Shown: piece by piece, positions 45,077 through 58,618 of the stretch
How positions within the stretch are numbered: the first letter of the stretch is position 1
Layout of the letters: every line of letters begins with the position of its first letter
Source: Saccharomonospora sp. NB11
Lineage (GTDB): Bacteria; Actinomycetota; Actinomycetes; Mycobacteriales; Pseudonocardiaceae
NCBI RefSeq assembly: GCF_015910535.1
Contig: NZ_JACBJG010000006.1
Span: 248,001-312,000, forward strand
Reading direction: 5' to 3'
DNA: 64,000 nt
Notes under the pieces: generated by a model
Told to the model about the DNA's origin: nothing
Database searches by the model: none
Seen by the model: the letters and a program-made list of their open reading frames with translations, nothing else
Program-made: the position numbers and the translations under genes

Positions 45077-46309
45077 TCAGTCCGGGCGGCGGAGCAGTCC
45101 CTTGCGGTGCCCCACCAGCAGTCCGGCGATCACCAGCAGTGTCACGACGAGCGTGACGATCCACCCGGTGGTGCCGAACGGGTCGTCCGCGTCCGGGGTC
45201 GGCACGCCTGCGGCGACGAGATCCTCGTCGGCCTCGTTGTCAGGGGCGGCGATGGGGGCGCTGGTGACGGTGCCGACCGGCTCGGTGCCCGACGTGGCGA
45301 GGGTGAATCCGTAGTCGAGCAGGGCCGCGGCCTGCTCCGCCACGCGCACCGGTCGTTGCTCCGCGCGCAGCAGCACCACGGCGAGGCGTCGACCGTCACG
45401 TTCGGCCGCTCCGGCGTAGGTGTGGCGGGCGTCATCGGTGAAGCCGGTCTTGCCGCCGATGAAGCCCTCGTACGTCGGCCACAGTGGGTTGTCGTTGTAG
45501 ATGGGGAAGTCGGGTTCGCCCGGACCGCCGGGGAAGCGGGTCTCCCTGGTGCTCACCGACTTGACGTAGGCGCTCTGTTCCATGGCGTGCCGGAACACGA
45601 GGCTCATGTCGTACGCCGACGTCATCATGCCCGGACCGTCCAGACCGGACGGTGTCGCGGCGCGCGTGTCCGAGGCGCCGAGCCACTCGGCCAGCGCGTT
45701 CATCTTCTCCACGGCCACGTCGACGCCACCGAGCGCGGTGGCCAGTGCGTGGGCCACGTCGTTGCCGGAGCGCATGAGCAATGCGTCGAGCAGATCGTCG
45801 ACACGGTACTTCCCGCCCGCGACGATGCCCACGCACGTGCATTCCTGGTCGGCGTCGGCCTCGGTGGCCACGACGATGTGGTCGGCGCGCAGTTCTTCCA
45901 ACACCACCAGTGCGAGCAGTGTCTTGATGAGGGAGGCCGGACGGTGCCGGGCGTGCGGGTCCTTCGCCGCGAGGACCTCGCCCGTGTCGAGGTCCTGGAC
46001 GAGCCACGAGGCGGCGGTGACCTCCGGGGGCGGCTCGGGGCTGCCCGGCGGAACGACCACTCCGCACTCGCCCATTCGTTCGCCGCCGGACGGTTCCGTC
46101 GGCACGGGAAGCGGCGTGGGGGAGGCCTCGCCCGGTGGTGGTTCCTCCGAGGTGTCCACGGGGGACGGTGGCAGGGTGCGGTTCGGACACGACGAGGGTT
46201 GCTCCGCGACCGCCGCGCTCGGCGGCGTCCCCACGAGCGCGGTGAGCATCGTGAGAGCGGCCGTGACGAGCACGGCGAGGACTGTCCGGGACGGAGTGTC
46301 GCTGCGCAC
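45077..46309 (-). CDS. D-alanyl-D-alanine carboxypeptidase (S11, PBP5-like)
   Basis: The 410-residue enzyme trims the terminal D-Ala of peptidoglycan stems. A signal peptide (about 1-35) and a Pro-rich linker (40-95) precede the serine hydrolase domain. That domain has SLIK (S126-K129), SGN (181-183) and KTG (287-289). A C-terminal membrane anchor (about 383-402, GWIVTLVVTLLVIAGLLVG) ends in a short basic tail. Substrate-side Cys residues (ECTC) could pair. Position next to SCO4848-like and sdh genes parallels Streptomyces SCO4847. Confidence 0.94.
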   Translation of the reverse strand: MRSDTPSRTVLAVLVTAALTMLTALVGTPPSAAVAEQPSSCPNRTLPPSPVDTSEEPPPGEASPTPLPVPTEPSGGERMGECGVVVPPGSPEPPPEVTAASWLVQDLDTGEVLAAKDPHARHRPASLIKTLLALVVLEELRADHIVVATEADADQECTCVGIVAGGKYRVDDLLDALLMRSGNDVAHALATALGGVDVAVEKMNALAEWLGASDTRAATPSGLDGPGMMTSAYDMSLVFRHAMEQSAYVKSVSTRETRFPGGPGEPDFPIYNDNPLWPTYEGFIGGKTGFTDDARHTYAGAAERDGRRLAVVLLRAEQRPVRVAEQAAALLDYGFTLATSGTEPVGTVTSAPIAAPDNEADEDLVAAGVPTPDADDPFGTTGWIVTLVVTLLVIAGLLVGHRKGLLRRPD

Positions 46310-46563
46310 CCGTGCAGGCTAGCGGCGTCGACGTGGGGGATGTCACCGACATGCGGGTGTCTCGTCGGCCTTTCTCCGCCCGCATCGGCTTGAGAACGCG
46401 CGTCCGGCCCCCGCTGCTCGGCACGTCGGGGGTCGGGAGCGGCCGACGCGCCGTCGAGCCTCGGTACTCGGAACGGGTGCCGGGTGAGCGTGCGAACGGC
46501 GGAGCGAGTCCGTGGTGTGTTCGGTCGCCTCCATGGCGGCCGATCGGCTGCGCAGAGTAGTTC

Positions 46564-46680
46564 CGAAACTTTCGAAACTTCTGCTCGGTCACCATGATTG
46601 TTACGTGGTGGAAGCCCGTTCCGGCGGGGTTCAGCCTGGTCGGCGGCGTGTCAGGTGCTCATTTGTGTCGAAAACTTTCG
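46564..46680. promoter_or_regulatory. Two GAAA-CTTTC operator-like palindromes upstream of the xylanase gene
   Basis: CGAAACTTTCG (46564-46574, with a further CGAAACTTC overlapping at 46573-46581) and CGAAAACTTTCG (46669-46680) are near-palindromes about 105 bases apart. The second ends 12 bases before the -35 box. Similar GAAAnTTTC motifs occur upstream of streptomycete xylanase genes and are bound by LacI-type xylan regulators. The binding protein here is not in the window. Confidence 0.7.
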
Positions 46681-46692
46681 GAAAACTGGGTG

Positions 46693-46721
46693 TTGACCAT
46701 TGGTGTGACCGTTGCCATACT
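46693..46721 (+). promoter_or_regulatory. Promoter of the xylanase gene
   Basis: TTGACC (46693-46698) and CATACT (46716-46721) are separated by 17 bases. The start codon lies about 105 bases downstream. Confidence 0.6.
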
Positions 46722-46749
46722 CCGGTGCTGTCGTCGCCCGGCGCGGTGA

Positions 46750-48216
<1,467 letters not shown>

Positions 48217-48228
48217 GGACGACCCGGA

Positions 48229-48257
48229 CTCCCCGCCCCTGCCGGGTGGGCGGGGAG
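48229..48257 (+). terminator. Terminator after the xylanase gene
   Basis: CTCCCCGCCC (48229-48238) pairs perfectly with GGGCGGGGAG (48248-48257) around a 9-base loop, 12 bases after the stop. Confidence 0.8.
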
Positions 48258-48376
48258 ACCGGGACGACGGCCGGTCCGGTCACCACGACCGGGCCGGCCC
48301 CGCCGTGGTGTCGGGCCGACGTGGTGCTGCGCACCCGTACGGGCCGAGGCGGGCGGAGCGGAGGGATACTGCCGAC

Positions 48377-48622
48377 ATGCGGATGTCTCGTCGTACCTCC
48401 CTGTTCCTCACGGCCTTCGGTGTGTGGTCCTGGATCATCTGGATCACCTTCGCCCGCAACCTGTGGAACAGCGACAACGCGTGGAACGACGACGGCTCGG
48501 CCACCCCGTTCTTCTGGGTGCACCTCCTGCTCGCGGTGACCTCGTTCGTGCTCGGCACGATCATCGGCCTGATCGGATGGCGTGGCCTGCGGGCCTCACG
48601 GAACCGAGAGCCCGCCCGGTAG
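48377..48622 (+). CDS. SCO4848-like small membrane protein
   Basis: The 81-residue two-helix protein reads RRTSLFLTAFGVWSWIIWITFARNLWNSDNAW, then FFWVHLLLAVTSFVLGTIIGLIGWRGLRASR, the pattern of the Streptomyces SCO4848 family next to SCO4847. ATG at 48377 follows a GATACT -10 box by six bases, so it is probably leaderless. The longer frame from 48305 lacks support. Function unknown. Confidence 0.82.
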   Translation: MRMSRRTSLFLTAFGVWSWIIWITFARNLWNSDNAWNDDGSATPFFWVHLLLAVTSFVLGTIIGLIGWRGLRASRNREPAR

Positions 48623-48634
48623 GTCTCACCTGCC

Positions 48635-49087
48635 ATGACGGACCAGACACCGCCGACCTGGCAGGCCCCGCCACCCCAGCAACCGCCACAGCCGCTTCCG
48701 GAGGCACCGACCGCCCGTAAGGGGTGGGGCCGAGTGCTGGCGGGCGCTCTCGTCGGACTGCTCGTCGGCGGGGGAGGTGTCGGCCTCACGTGGTTCCTGC
48801 TGGCCGACGACGCCGCCGAGGGGGCAGAGGCCGACGCGCGGGACGCGTGCGCGATCGTGGAGCGCACCCCGACGGTGGAGCCGACGAAGGAGAGCGCCGC
48901 CCACATGTACCGCTGGGGTGCTGCCGCCGGATTGGCGATGGCGGCCGCCGAAGCCGACCCGACGTACGAGTCGCTGTCCGAGGCCATCCGAAAGCCGTAC
49001 ATCCTGTTCCAGCGGTACTTCGACATCGAGAATGCCGAGTTCCAGAGCGCCATGACGGACGCCCGCACCGCCTGCGCCGACTTCTGA
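48635..49087 (+). CDS. Single-pass membrane protein with Pro/Gln N-terminus
   Basis: The 150-residue protein has a Pro/Gln-rich N-terminal 30 residues, one helix (about 34-56, GWGRVLAGALVGLLVGGGGVGLTWFLL) and an extracellular alpha-helical domain with three Cys-flanked segments (DACAIVERTP, then TACADF). It follows the SCO4848-like gene by 12 bases, so the two probably form one unit. No family recognised. Confidence 0.72.
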   Translation: MTDQTPPTWQAPPPQQPPQPLPEAPTARKGWGRVLAGALVGLLVGGGGVGLTWFLLADDAAEGAEADARDACAIVERTPTVEPTKESAAHMYRWGAAAGLAMAAAEADPTYESLSEAIRKPYILFQRYFDIENAEFQSAMTDARTACADF

Positions 49088-49103
49088 TCCGGGCCCACAA
49101 CGA

Positions 49104-49146
49104 CGAAGGCCACCCTCCCGCGTCGTCCGCGGTCGGGTGGCCTTCG
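49104..49146. terminator. Bidirectional terminator between the membrane protein gene and sdhB
   Basis: CGAAGGCCACCC (49104-49115) pairs perfectly with GGGTGGCCTTCG (49135-49146). It sits between converging genes. Confidence 0.85.
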
Positions 49147-49162
49147 CGTGTGGCCGGGCGTC

Positions 49163-49942
49163 TCACACGCGCTTGAACAGCAGCGCGCGCTTGACCTCCT
49201 GGATGGCCTTGGTGATCTGGATGCCGCGCGGGCACGCGTCGGTGCAGTTGAACGTCGTGCGGCAGCGCCACACACCCTCGGCGTCGTTGAGGATGTCCAG
49301 CCGCTCCTCGGCGCCCTCGTCACGCGAGTCGAAGATGAACCGGTGCGCGTTCACGATGGCCGCCGGGCCGAAGTACGACCCGTCGGCCCAGTACACCGGG
49401 CACGACGACGTGCACGCCGCGCACAGGATGCACTTGGTGGTGTCGTCGAACCGCTCGCGGTCGGCGGGCGACTGGACGCGCTCCCGGGTCGGCTCGTTGC
49501 CGTAGGCGATGAGGTACGGCTTCACCGCGCGGTAGGCCTCGAAGAAGGGCTCCATGTCGACGTAGAGGTCCTTCATCGTCGGCAGGCCCTTGATCGGGGC
49601 GATGGTGATGGTGGTGGGCTTGCCGTCCTTGGCCAGCAGGTCCTTCACCAGCACCTTGCACGCGAGGCGGTTGACGCCGTTGATCTGCATGGCGTCCGAG
49701 CCGCAGATGCCGTGCGCGCACGAACGCCGGAACGCCAGCGTGCCGTCCACGTAGTTCTTGATGTTGAACAGCAGGTTCAGCACGCGGTCGGTGGGCAGAG
49801 CCGGAACGTCGTAGGACTCCCAGTGCGGCTCGGAGTCCACCTCGGGGTTGAACCGGAGCAGCTTCACCGTGACGGTGACCGAACCCTCCGGTGCGGGAAT
49901 CTGCGAGGTGTCGTGAACGCCCTCGGAAACCGTGGCAGTCAT
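49163..49942 (-). CDS. sdhB: Succinate dehydrogenase iron-sulfur subunit
   Basis: The 259-residue subunit carries three clusters. The [2Fe-2S] ligands lie in CAHGICGSD with a later Cys in NRLAC. The [4Fe-4S] ligands lie in CILCAACTSSCP and the [3Fe-4S] ligands in CRTTFNCTDACP, each site also using a Cys of the neighbouring motif. It relays electrons from SdhA to quinone in the membrane. Last gene of sdhCDAB, starting one base after the sdhA stop. Confidence 0.97.
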   Translation of the reverse strand: MTATVSEGVHDTSQIPAPEGSVTVTVKLLRFNPEVDSEPHWESYDVPALPTDRVLNLLFNIKNYVDGTLAFRRSCAHGICGSDAMQINGVNRLACKVLVKDLLAKDGKPTTITIAPIKGLPTMKDLYVDMEPFFEAYRAVKPYLIAYGNEPTRERVQSPADRERFDDTTKCILCAACTSSCPVYWADGSYFGPAAIVNAHRFIFDSRDEGAEERLDILNDAEGVWRCRTTFNCTDACPRGIQITKAIQEVKRALLFKRV

Positions 49943-49943
49943 A

Positions 49944-51731
<1,788 letters not shown>

Positions 51732-51756
51732 GTCACGTCGCTTTCGTGTGGTGGGG

Positions 51757-52173
51757 TCAGTCGGCCGGAATGTTCGGGTCGAAGGTGAAGATCACCAGCG
51801 TGCCGAGCAGGACGATCACCGCCACGGACACGTACAGCACCATCTTCAGCCAGAAGCGGGTGCTGTCCCTGCGCGCGTAGTCGTCGATGATCGTGCGGAG
51901 GCCGTTGCCGCCGTGGATCATGGCCAGCCACAGCATCGCGAGGTCCCAGAACTGCCAGAACGGCGAGGACCAGCGGCCCGCGACGAAGGCGAAGTTGATC
52001 CGGTGCACGCCGCCGTCGAGGATGTTCATGATGAACAGGTGCCCGAGCACCAGGACGACGAGCAGCAGGCCCGACATGCGCATGAACAGCCAGCTGTACA
52101 GCTCGAAGTTGCTGCGTCGGGCCGCGGGCCTGCGGGCGGAGCGCGGCGTGTCGAGGTTGAGTGTCTCAGCCAT
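51757..52173 (-). CDS. sdhD: Succinate dehydrogenase membrane anchor subunit D
   Basis: The 138-residue anchor protein has three helices (about 24-50, 70-92 and 108-130). A heme-ligand candidate His lies in LVLGHLFIMNILDGGVHRI, and Arg and Asp near the quinone pocket in GLRTIIDDYARRD. Its start overlaps the sdhC stop by one base (TGATG). Confidence 0.92.
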   Translation of the reverse strand: MAETLNLDTPRSARRPAARRSNFELYSWLFMRMSGLLLVVLVLGHLFIMNILDGGVHRINFAFVAGRWSSPFWQFWDLAMLWLAMIHGGNGLRTIIDDYARRDSTRFWLKMVLYVSVAVIVLLGTLVIFTFDPNIPAD

Positions 52174-52619
52174 CAGTTGCCGCCTCCGAAGAGTTCACTC
52201 AGGGTGCGCTCGAGCATGAAGTACGCGCCCGGGATCATGACCAGCACCCAGACGCCCAGGATCGACCAGAGCATGACGCGCTGGTACTTCGCGCCCTTGG
52301 ACCAGAAGTCGACCAGGATGATCCTGATGCCGTTCAGTGCGTGGTAGAGCACCGCGCCGACGAGGCCGACCTCCATGAGGTTGACGAGCGGGGTCTTGTA
52401 GGTCTCGATGATCGCGTCGTAGGCGTTCGGCGAAACCCGGACGAGCGCAGTGTCGAGAACGTGTACGAACAGGAAGAAGAACGTGAGCACGCCGGTGATG
52501 CGGTGCAGCACCCAGGACCACATGCCCGGGTCGCCGCGGTAGAACGTACCGCTCCGACGTGAGGCGCCTGCCCGATCACTCGCAGCCGCCTGGGCGGCGG
52601 TGCTCGCAGTGGTGGACAT
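52173..52619 (-). CDS. sdhC: Succinate dehydrogenase cytochrome b subunit C
   Basis: The 148-residue three-helix anchor has the pattern GTFYRGDPGMWSWVLHRITGVLTFFFLFVHVLDTALV, giving two His candidates for heme b and the conserved HRITG motif. ATG at 52619 is chosen because homologues start with an Ala/Ser-rich MSTT tail; the frame extends to 52685 without conserved residues. First gene of the operon. Confidence 0.92.
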   Translation of the reverse strand: MSTTASTAAQAAASDRAGASRRSGTFYRGDPGMWSWVLHRITGVLTFFFLFVHVLDTALVRVSPNAYDAIIETYKTPLVNLMEVGLVGAVLYHALNGIRIILVDFWSKGAKYQRVMLWSILGVWVLVMIPGAYFMLERTLSELFGGGN

Positions 52620-52871
52620 CGGTGTACGGCCTCCAACGTCACTGATGGACTGTGCCCGGCGACCTGCGACTTCCCGAAGTCTCAACCCGCGCGGGCGGGG
52701 TTATCCCAGGATGCTAGACCTGCCCTTGACACGGGGGCCCAACTCGGGGTTGGCCGCTGTGATGGACCAGACACGGATTTGACGTGAGGCTGTGTCGTCA
52801 CCCCTCTGACCCGGCCAGCGGTACCGATTCAGTTCAGGGATTTCAACTACACAGTGTGTTGACGCGGTAGC
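52620..52871. other. Divergent intergenic region between sdhC and the nucleoside operon
   Basis: This part of the 415-base gap contains an isolated TTGACA (52727-52732, plus strand) without a matched -10. A TAGCAT-like -10 on the minus strand (52716-52711) lacks a good -35. It probably holds the sdh promoter, but none can be fixed. Confidence 0.4.
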
Positions 52872-52948
52872 CCGAACGGCTGGATGGTGAACATTTGGAT
52901 TACGCCGAACGGCCACTGTGTGACGTTGCTTTCCGCAGGCGGTACCGT
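52872..52948 (+). promoter_or_regulatory. Promoter and direct repeats of the nucleoside transport operon
   Basis: GTGACG (52920-52925), a 17-base spacer and TACCGT (52943-52948) make a plausible promoter. Two copies of CCGAACGGC (52872-52880 and 52905-52913) lie 33 bases apart just upstream, about three helical turns, and may bind an activator. Confidence 0.5.
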
Positions 52949-53034
52949 TCGCCAATCGTCGCCCGGCCACTGACGCGCCGGGCGCTTCCTTGAGGTGCGT
53001 TCCGCTGGGAAAACAGCGGGAAGGGAGAACCACC

Positions 53035-54168
53035 GTGCGTCGAAAGCGTGGTGCAGCGCTGGCGGCTATCGCCATGACCGGCGTGTTGGCGTTGACGGCC
53101 TGTGCCAAGGACTCCGGCGACAACAGCGCCGCGGGTGACGGCGGAGAGTCGGGCGAGTGCGTGACTGCGGCTGCCCCGCCCCGGGCCGAGGCCAGCAGCA
53201 AGGAACGGGAGGCTCCGGCCGACGTCGACGCGAGCGATTTCAAGGTAGGCCTTGCCTATGACGTAGGCGGCCGTGGTGATGCGTCGTTCAATGACGCTGC
53301 TGCTGCGGGGGTGGACCAAGCCAAGGCTGATTTCGGGCTCGCTGAGGTGACAGAGGGCACAGCTGCTTCGAACGAGTCGCCAGATGCGAGGCGGCAGCGA
53401 CTGTCACAAATGGCGGCCCAGGGTTACAACCCCATCATCGGCGTCGGGTTCGACTACGCTGACGCGATGGAGGCCGTGGCCTCGGAGTACCCGGACACGG
53501 AATTCGCGATCATTGATGACGACTCGGTGGACCTGCCGAATGTGACCCCTCTGGTGTTCGCCGAGGAGGAGGGCTCGTTCCTGGCCGGTGTGGCCGCCGT
53601 CTACAAGAGCGAGAACTGCCACGTCGGCTTCGTCGGTGGTGTGGACACCCCGCTGATCCAGAAGTTCGAGGCGGGCTTCGTGCAGGGCGCGAAGGCGGCC
53701 TCCGACAAGGTCAAGATCGAGGTCGACTACCTCACCCCCGCGGGTGACATCTCGGGCTTCAACGACCCCGGCAAGGGCAACGTCGTCGCGAAGTCGCAGA
53801 TCAACAAGGGCGCGGACGTGCTCTACCACGCCGCGGGCGCGTCCGGTAAGGGCGTCTTCGAGGCGGCCAAGGCCAGCGACGCGCTGGCGATCGGTGTCGA
53901 CTCCGACCAGTACGAGCAGAAGACCGTCGCCGACGTCAAGGACGTCATCATGACGTCGATGCTCAAGCGCGTGGACGTGGCGGTCTACGACTACATCCGC
54001 GCGGTGGCGGAGGACGACCTCGGCTCCCTGCCCGAGCGTTTCGACCTGTCGGTGGACGGCGTCGCGTACTCGACCTCCGGTGGCAAGGTCGACGACATCG
54101 CCGACGTTCTCGACGGCTACAAGGCGCAGATCGTGGCCGGCGAGATCAAGGTCTCGCCCACCCCGTAA
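53035..54168 (+). CDS. BMP-family nucleoside-binding lipoprotein
   Basis: The 377-residue substrate-binding lipoprotein is of the BmpA/PnrA type. Lipobox LTAC gives Cys23. The fold pattern is seen in KVGLAYDVGGRGDASFNDAAAAGVDQA, VGFVGGVDTPLIQKFEAGFVQGA and DVLYHAAGASGKGVFEAAK with VDSDQYEQ. GTG at 53035 has GGGAG 8 bases upstream. Adjacency to nucleoside catabolic genes supports purine or pyrimidine nucleosides as ligand. Bases about 53240-53520 use AT-richer codons than the rest of the gene. Confidence 0.92.
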   Translation: MRRKRGAALAAIAMTGVLALTACAKDSGDNSAAGDGGESGECVTAAAPPRAEASSKEREAPADVDASDFKVGLAYDVGGRGDASFNDAAAAGVDQAKADFGLAEVTEGTAASNESPDARRQRLSQMAAQGYNPIIGVGFDYADAMEAVASEYPDTEFAIIDDDSVDLPNVTPLVFAEEEGSFLAGVAAVYKSENCHVGFVGGVDTPLIQKFEAGFVQGAKAASDKVKIEVDYLTPAGDISGFNDPGKGNVVAKSQINKGADVLYHAAGASGKGVFEAAKASDALAIGVDSDQYEQKTVADVKDVIMTSMLKRVDVAVYDYIRAVAEDDLGSLPERFDLSVDGVAYSTSGGKVDDIADVLDGYKAQIVAGEIKVSPTP

Positions 54169-54185
54169 CCGACTCGAACTGCCGT

Positions 54186-54235
54186 ACGGCGCGGGGCCGA
54201 TGGGAGGCGATCCCTCCCGTCGGCCCTCGCGCCGT
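54186..54235 (+). terminator. Strong intra-operon stem-loop after the binding-protein gene
   Basis: ACGGCGCG-GGGCCGA-T-GGGAGG (54186-54207) pairs with CCTCCC-G-TCGGCCC-T-CGCGCCGT (54213-54235). The stem is about 22 bp with one bulge and a 5-base loop. It probably reduces read-through into the ATPase gene or stabilises the upstream mRNA, raising binding-protein levels. Confidence 0.75.
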
Positions 54236-54298
54236 CGGATGGCAGGCTGTCCGCGGTCCACAGCGGACCCCTCGACAGCCGTGGGGAGCTTTCACGAC

Positions 54299-55848
<1,550 letters not shown>

Positions 55849-55852
<4 letters not shown>

Positions 55853-56943
55853 TCTCCTGGCGTACCGCCCTGCTTCCACCCGTCATGGCGATCGTGTTCG
55901 CCATGGCGCTGTCGTCCGTCGCCCTGCTCGTCTCCGGCGCGAACCCGCTCGAGGCGTTCGCCACCATGGGCGCGCAGTTGTTCGAAGGCACGACCGCCGT
56001 CGACACCGTGAACCTCGCGGTCGTCTACTACTTCGCGGGTCTGGCCGTCGCCATCGGGTTCCAGATGAACCTGTTCAACATCGGTGTCGAGGGCCAGTAC
56101 CGGTTCGCGGCCGTGGTCGCGGCGATCGTGGGTGCGGCGATGGAGCTGCCGCCGGTGCTGCACGTGCTGGTGATCCTCGCCGTGGCCATGCTCTCCGGTG
56201 CCGCGTACGCGCTGCTGCCCGCGATCCTGAAGGTCACGCGCGGCGTGTCCGAAGTGATCACGACGATCATGCTGAACTCGATCGTCTTCGGCATCGTGGC
56301 CTACCTGATCAGCGCCGAGCAGTTCGGTGTCCAGCGCGGCAACAACATCAGCACCGCCGAGATCCCGGAGACCGGGTGGATCCCGGGCATTCCGCTGGGC
56401 GAGGCGGGAACCGTGTTCGGTTCGGTGGTCATCGCCGTCGCCCTCGGTGTCGGGTACTGGTTCCTGCTGAACCGCACGCGCTTCGGCTTCGAACTCCAGG
56501 CCAGCGGTGAGTCGCCCACGGCGGCCACGGCGGGCGGTGTGAGCGCCAAGCGGATGACCATGATCGCGATGCTGCTGTCCGGCGCGGTCGCCGGACTCAT
56601 CGCGATGCCCGAACTTCTCGGCCGCGACCACGTGTATGCGATGACCGCGACCCAGGGCTACGGCTTCACCGGTATCGCGGTGGCCCTGCTCGGCCGCAAC
56701 CATCCCGTCGGGGTCGCCTTCGGCGCGCTGCTGTGGGCGTTCCTCGACAAGTCGGCCGTGTCGCTGGAGACCATCGGAGTGCCGAGGGAGATCGCCACGA
56801 TCATCCAGGGCACGATCGTGCTCTCCGTCGTGGTCGCCTACGAAATCGTCAAACGAGCGGAACTCGCCGCCGAGCAGCGCCGGGTGGGTCGCCAGACCCG
56901 TAACGGCATGCCCGCGAGCGTCAGCCAGGGAGGTGCGGTGTGA
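55849..56943 (+). CDS. Nucleoside ABC transporter permease 1
   Basis: The 364-residue permease of the BPD_transp_2 type has about nine to ten helices. Family text includes VYYFAGLAVAIGFQMNLFNIGVEGQYRFAAV and ITTIMLNSIVFGIVAYL. The later motif FGFELQASGESPTAATAGGVS is the permease EAA-like coupling region. It overlaps both neighbours by four bases. Confidence 0.93.
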
Positions 56944-58220
56944 GCACCACGGTCGAGACCGGGCCCCAGAACACGGCGGGCGCGACGAAACCGGCTCCGC
57001 GGGAGCGGCGCCCGATGCCGGGATGGCTTCGTGGGGTGCTGTGGGCCGTCGCGGCCATCGCGGTGCTGTCCACGACGTCGTACCTCACGGGCATCGACAC
57101 GCTGACGTCGAGCAACACGTCGCAGACGGCGTTGCGGCTCGCGCTGCCCATTCTGTTCGCCGCGCTCGGCGGGCTGTGGGCGGAACGGTCGGGCGTCATC
57201 AACATCGGCCTCGAAGGCATGATGATCCTCGGCACGTGGGGCGCGGCGTGGGGCGCGTACTACGGCGGGGTGTGGACCGGCCTGCTCGTGGCGATCGTCT
57301 TCGGTGCGCTCGGCGGGTTGTTGCACGCCGTCGCCACGGTGACGTTCGGTGTGAACCACATCGTGTCCGGTGTGGCCATCAACCTCCTCGGGCTCGGCGT
57401 GGCGAAGTACCTCGCCGACCTCGTGTTCGAGCCGCTGTCGGGCAACCCGAGGCAGTCGCCGCCCGTGCCGAAGTTCGACACGTACTCCGCGACGTTCCTC
57501 GCCGACTGGCTGAAGGACCTGGAGGACGCCCAGCGGGTCGGGATCTCCGACGCGGCGGGTCTGTTGCGAGGGCTCGTCACGCAGGTGTCGCCGCTGGCGA
57601 TGCTGGGCCTGCTGCTGGTGCCGATCAGCTACTTCGTGCTGTGGCGCACCCGGTTCGGGCTGCGGCTGCGCTCGTGCGGTGAGAACCCGGTGGCGGCCGA
57701 GTCGCTCGGGGTGAACGTCTACGTCCACAAGTACGCGGCGCTGCTGGTCTCCGGTGGTCTCGCCGGTATGGGCGGTGCGTCGCTGGTGCTGCTGTCCGGT
57801 GGTGCGGACTACCTGGAGAACCAGACGAACGGCCGAGGCTACATCGGTCTCGCCGCGATGATCTTCGGTAACTGGCGGCCCGGCGGGCTGCTCGGTGGTG
57901 CGGCGTTGTTCGGCTACTCCGACGGTCTCCAGTTGTCCGCGGGGGGAGAGGCCGTGCTGGCGCTCTGCTACGGCGCGGTGCTCCTGCTGGTGCTGCTCGC
58001 GGCCGTCCAGCTCGCGCGCAAGCAGTGGTTGGCCGCCGGACTCGCCGGTCTCGGTGCCGCGGCGCTGTACTACGTGTACTGGGCCAACGACGAGCTGCCG
58101 CGTGAGCTGATCCCGTACACGCCGCACTTCGTGACGATCATCGTGCTGGCGGTGGCCGCGCAGAAGCTGCGGCCGCCGAAGGCGATCGGCAAGCGGTACC
58201 GCCGAGGAGAGGACGACTGA
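56940..58220 (+). CDS. Nucleoside ABC transporter permease 2
   Basis: The 426-residue second permease pairs with the preceding one. Family motifs are TALRLALPILFAALGGLWAERSGVINIGLEGMMILGTWGAAWG and FGLRLRSCGENPVAAESLGVNVYVHKYAALLVSGGLAGMGGA. A basic and Pro-rich N-terminal extension of about 30 residues precedes helix 1. GTG at 56940 overlaps the previous stop, and its own stop overlaps the cdd start (TGATG). Confidence 0.93.
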   Translation: MSTTVETGPQNTAGATKPAPRERRPMPGWLRGVLWAVAAIAVLSTTSYLTGIDTLTSSNTSQTALRLALPILFAALGGLWAERSGVINIGLEGMMILGTWGAAWGAYYGGVWTGLLVAIVFGALGGLLHAVATVTFGVNHIVSGVAINLLGLGVAKYLADLVFEPLSGNPRQSPPVPKFDTYSATFLADWLKDLEDAQRVGISDAAGLLRGLVTQVSPLAMLGLLLVPISYFVLWRTRFGLRLRSCGENPVAAESLGVNVYVHKYAALLVSGGLAGMGGASLVLLSGGADYLENQTNGRGYIGLAAMIFGNWRPGGLLGGAALFGYSDGLQLSAGGEAVLALCYGAVLLLVLLAAVQLARKQWLAAGLAGLGAAALYYVYWANDELPRELIPYTPHFVTIIVLAVAAQKLRPPKAIGKRYRRGEDD

Positions 58221-58618
58221 TGTCCGCACCGGAGATCGACTGGGAGCGGTTGCGGTCCGAGGCGACGGCGGCGGCGCAGAAGGCGTACGCGCCGTACTCG
58301 CGGCTGCGGGTCGGTGCTGCGGCGCTGACCGACGACGGCCGGATCGTCACCGGATGCAACGTGGAGAACGCCTCCTACGGTCTCGGCCTGTGTGCCGAGG
58401 CCACCATGACCGGGCAGCTTCGGCTGTCCGGCGGAGGCCGGTTCGTCGCGGTCGCCTGCCGTTCCGGTGAGGGCGAACTGCTGATGCCGTGCGGCCGGTG
58501 CCGTCAGTTGATCTACGAGTTCGGCGGTACCGACTGCCTCGTCGACACTCCTGCGGGAGTGCAGCCGATGACGGCCGTGTTGCCGCAGGCGTTCGGGCCG
58601 GAGGATCTGCCGTCATGA
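58220..58618 (+). CDS. cdd: Cytidine deaminase
   Basis: The 132-residue homotetrameric zinc enzyme converts cytidine and deoxycytidine to uridine and deoxyuridine. The catalytic motifs are NVENASYGLGLCAEATM (Cys ligand and Glu) and MPCGRCRQLIYEFG (two Cys ligands). It lies inside the nucleoside uptake operon, just upstream of deoA. Confidence 0.96.
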   Translation: MSAPEIDWERLRSEATAAAQKAYAPYSRLRVGAAALTDDGRIVTGCNVENASYGLGLCAEATMTGQLRLSGGGRFVAVACRSGEGELLMPCGRCRQLIYEFGGTDCLVDTPAGVQPMTAVLPQAFGPEDLPS

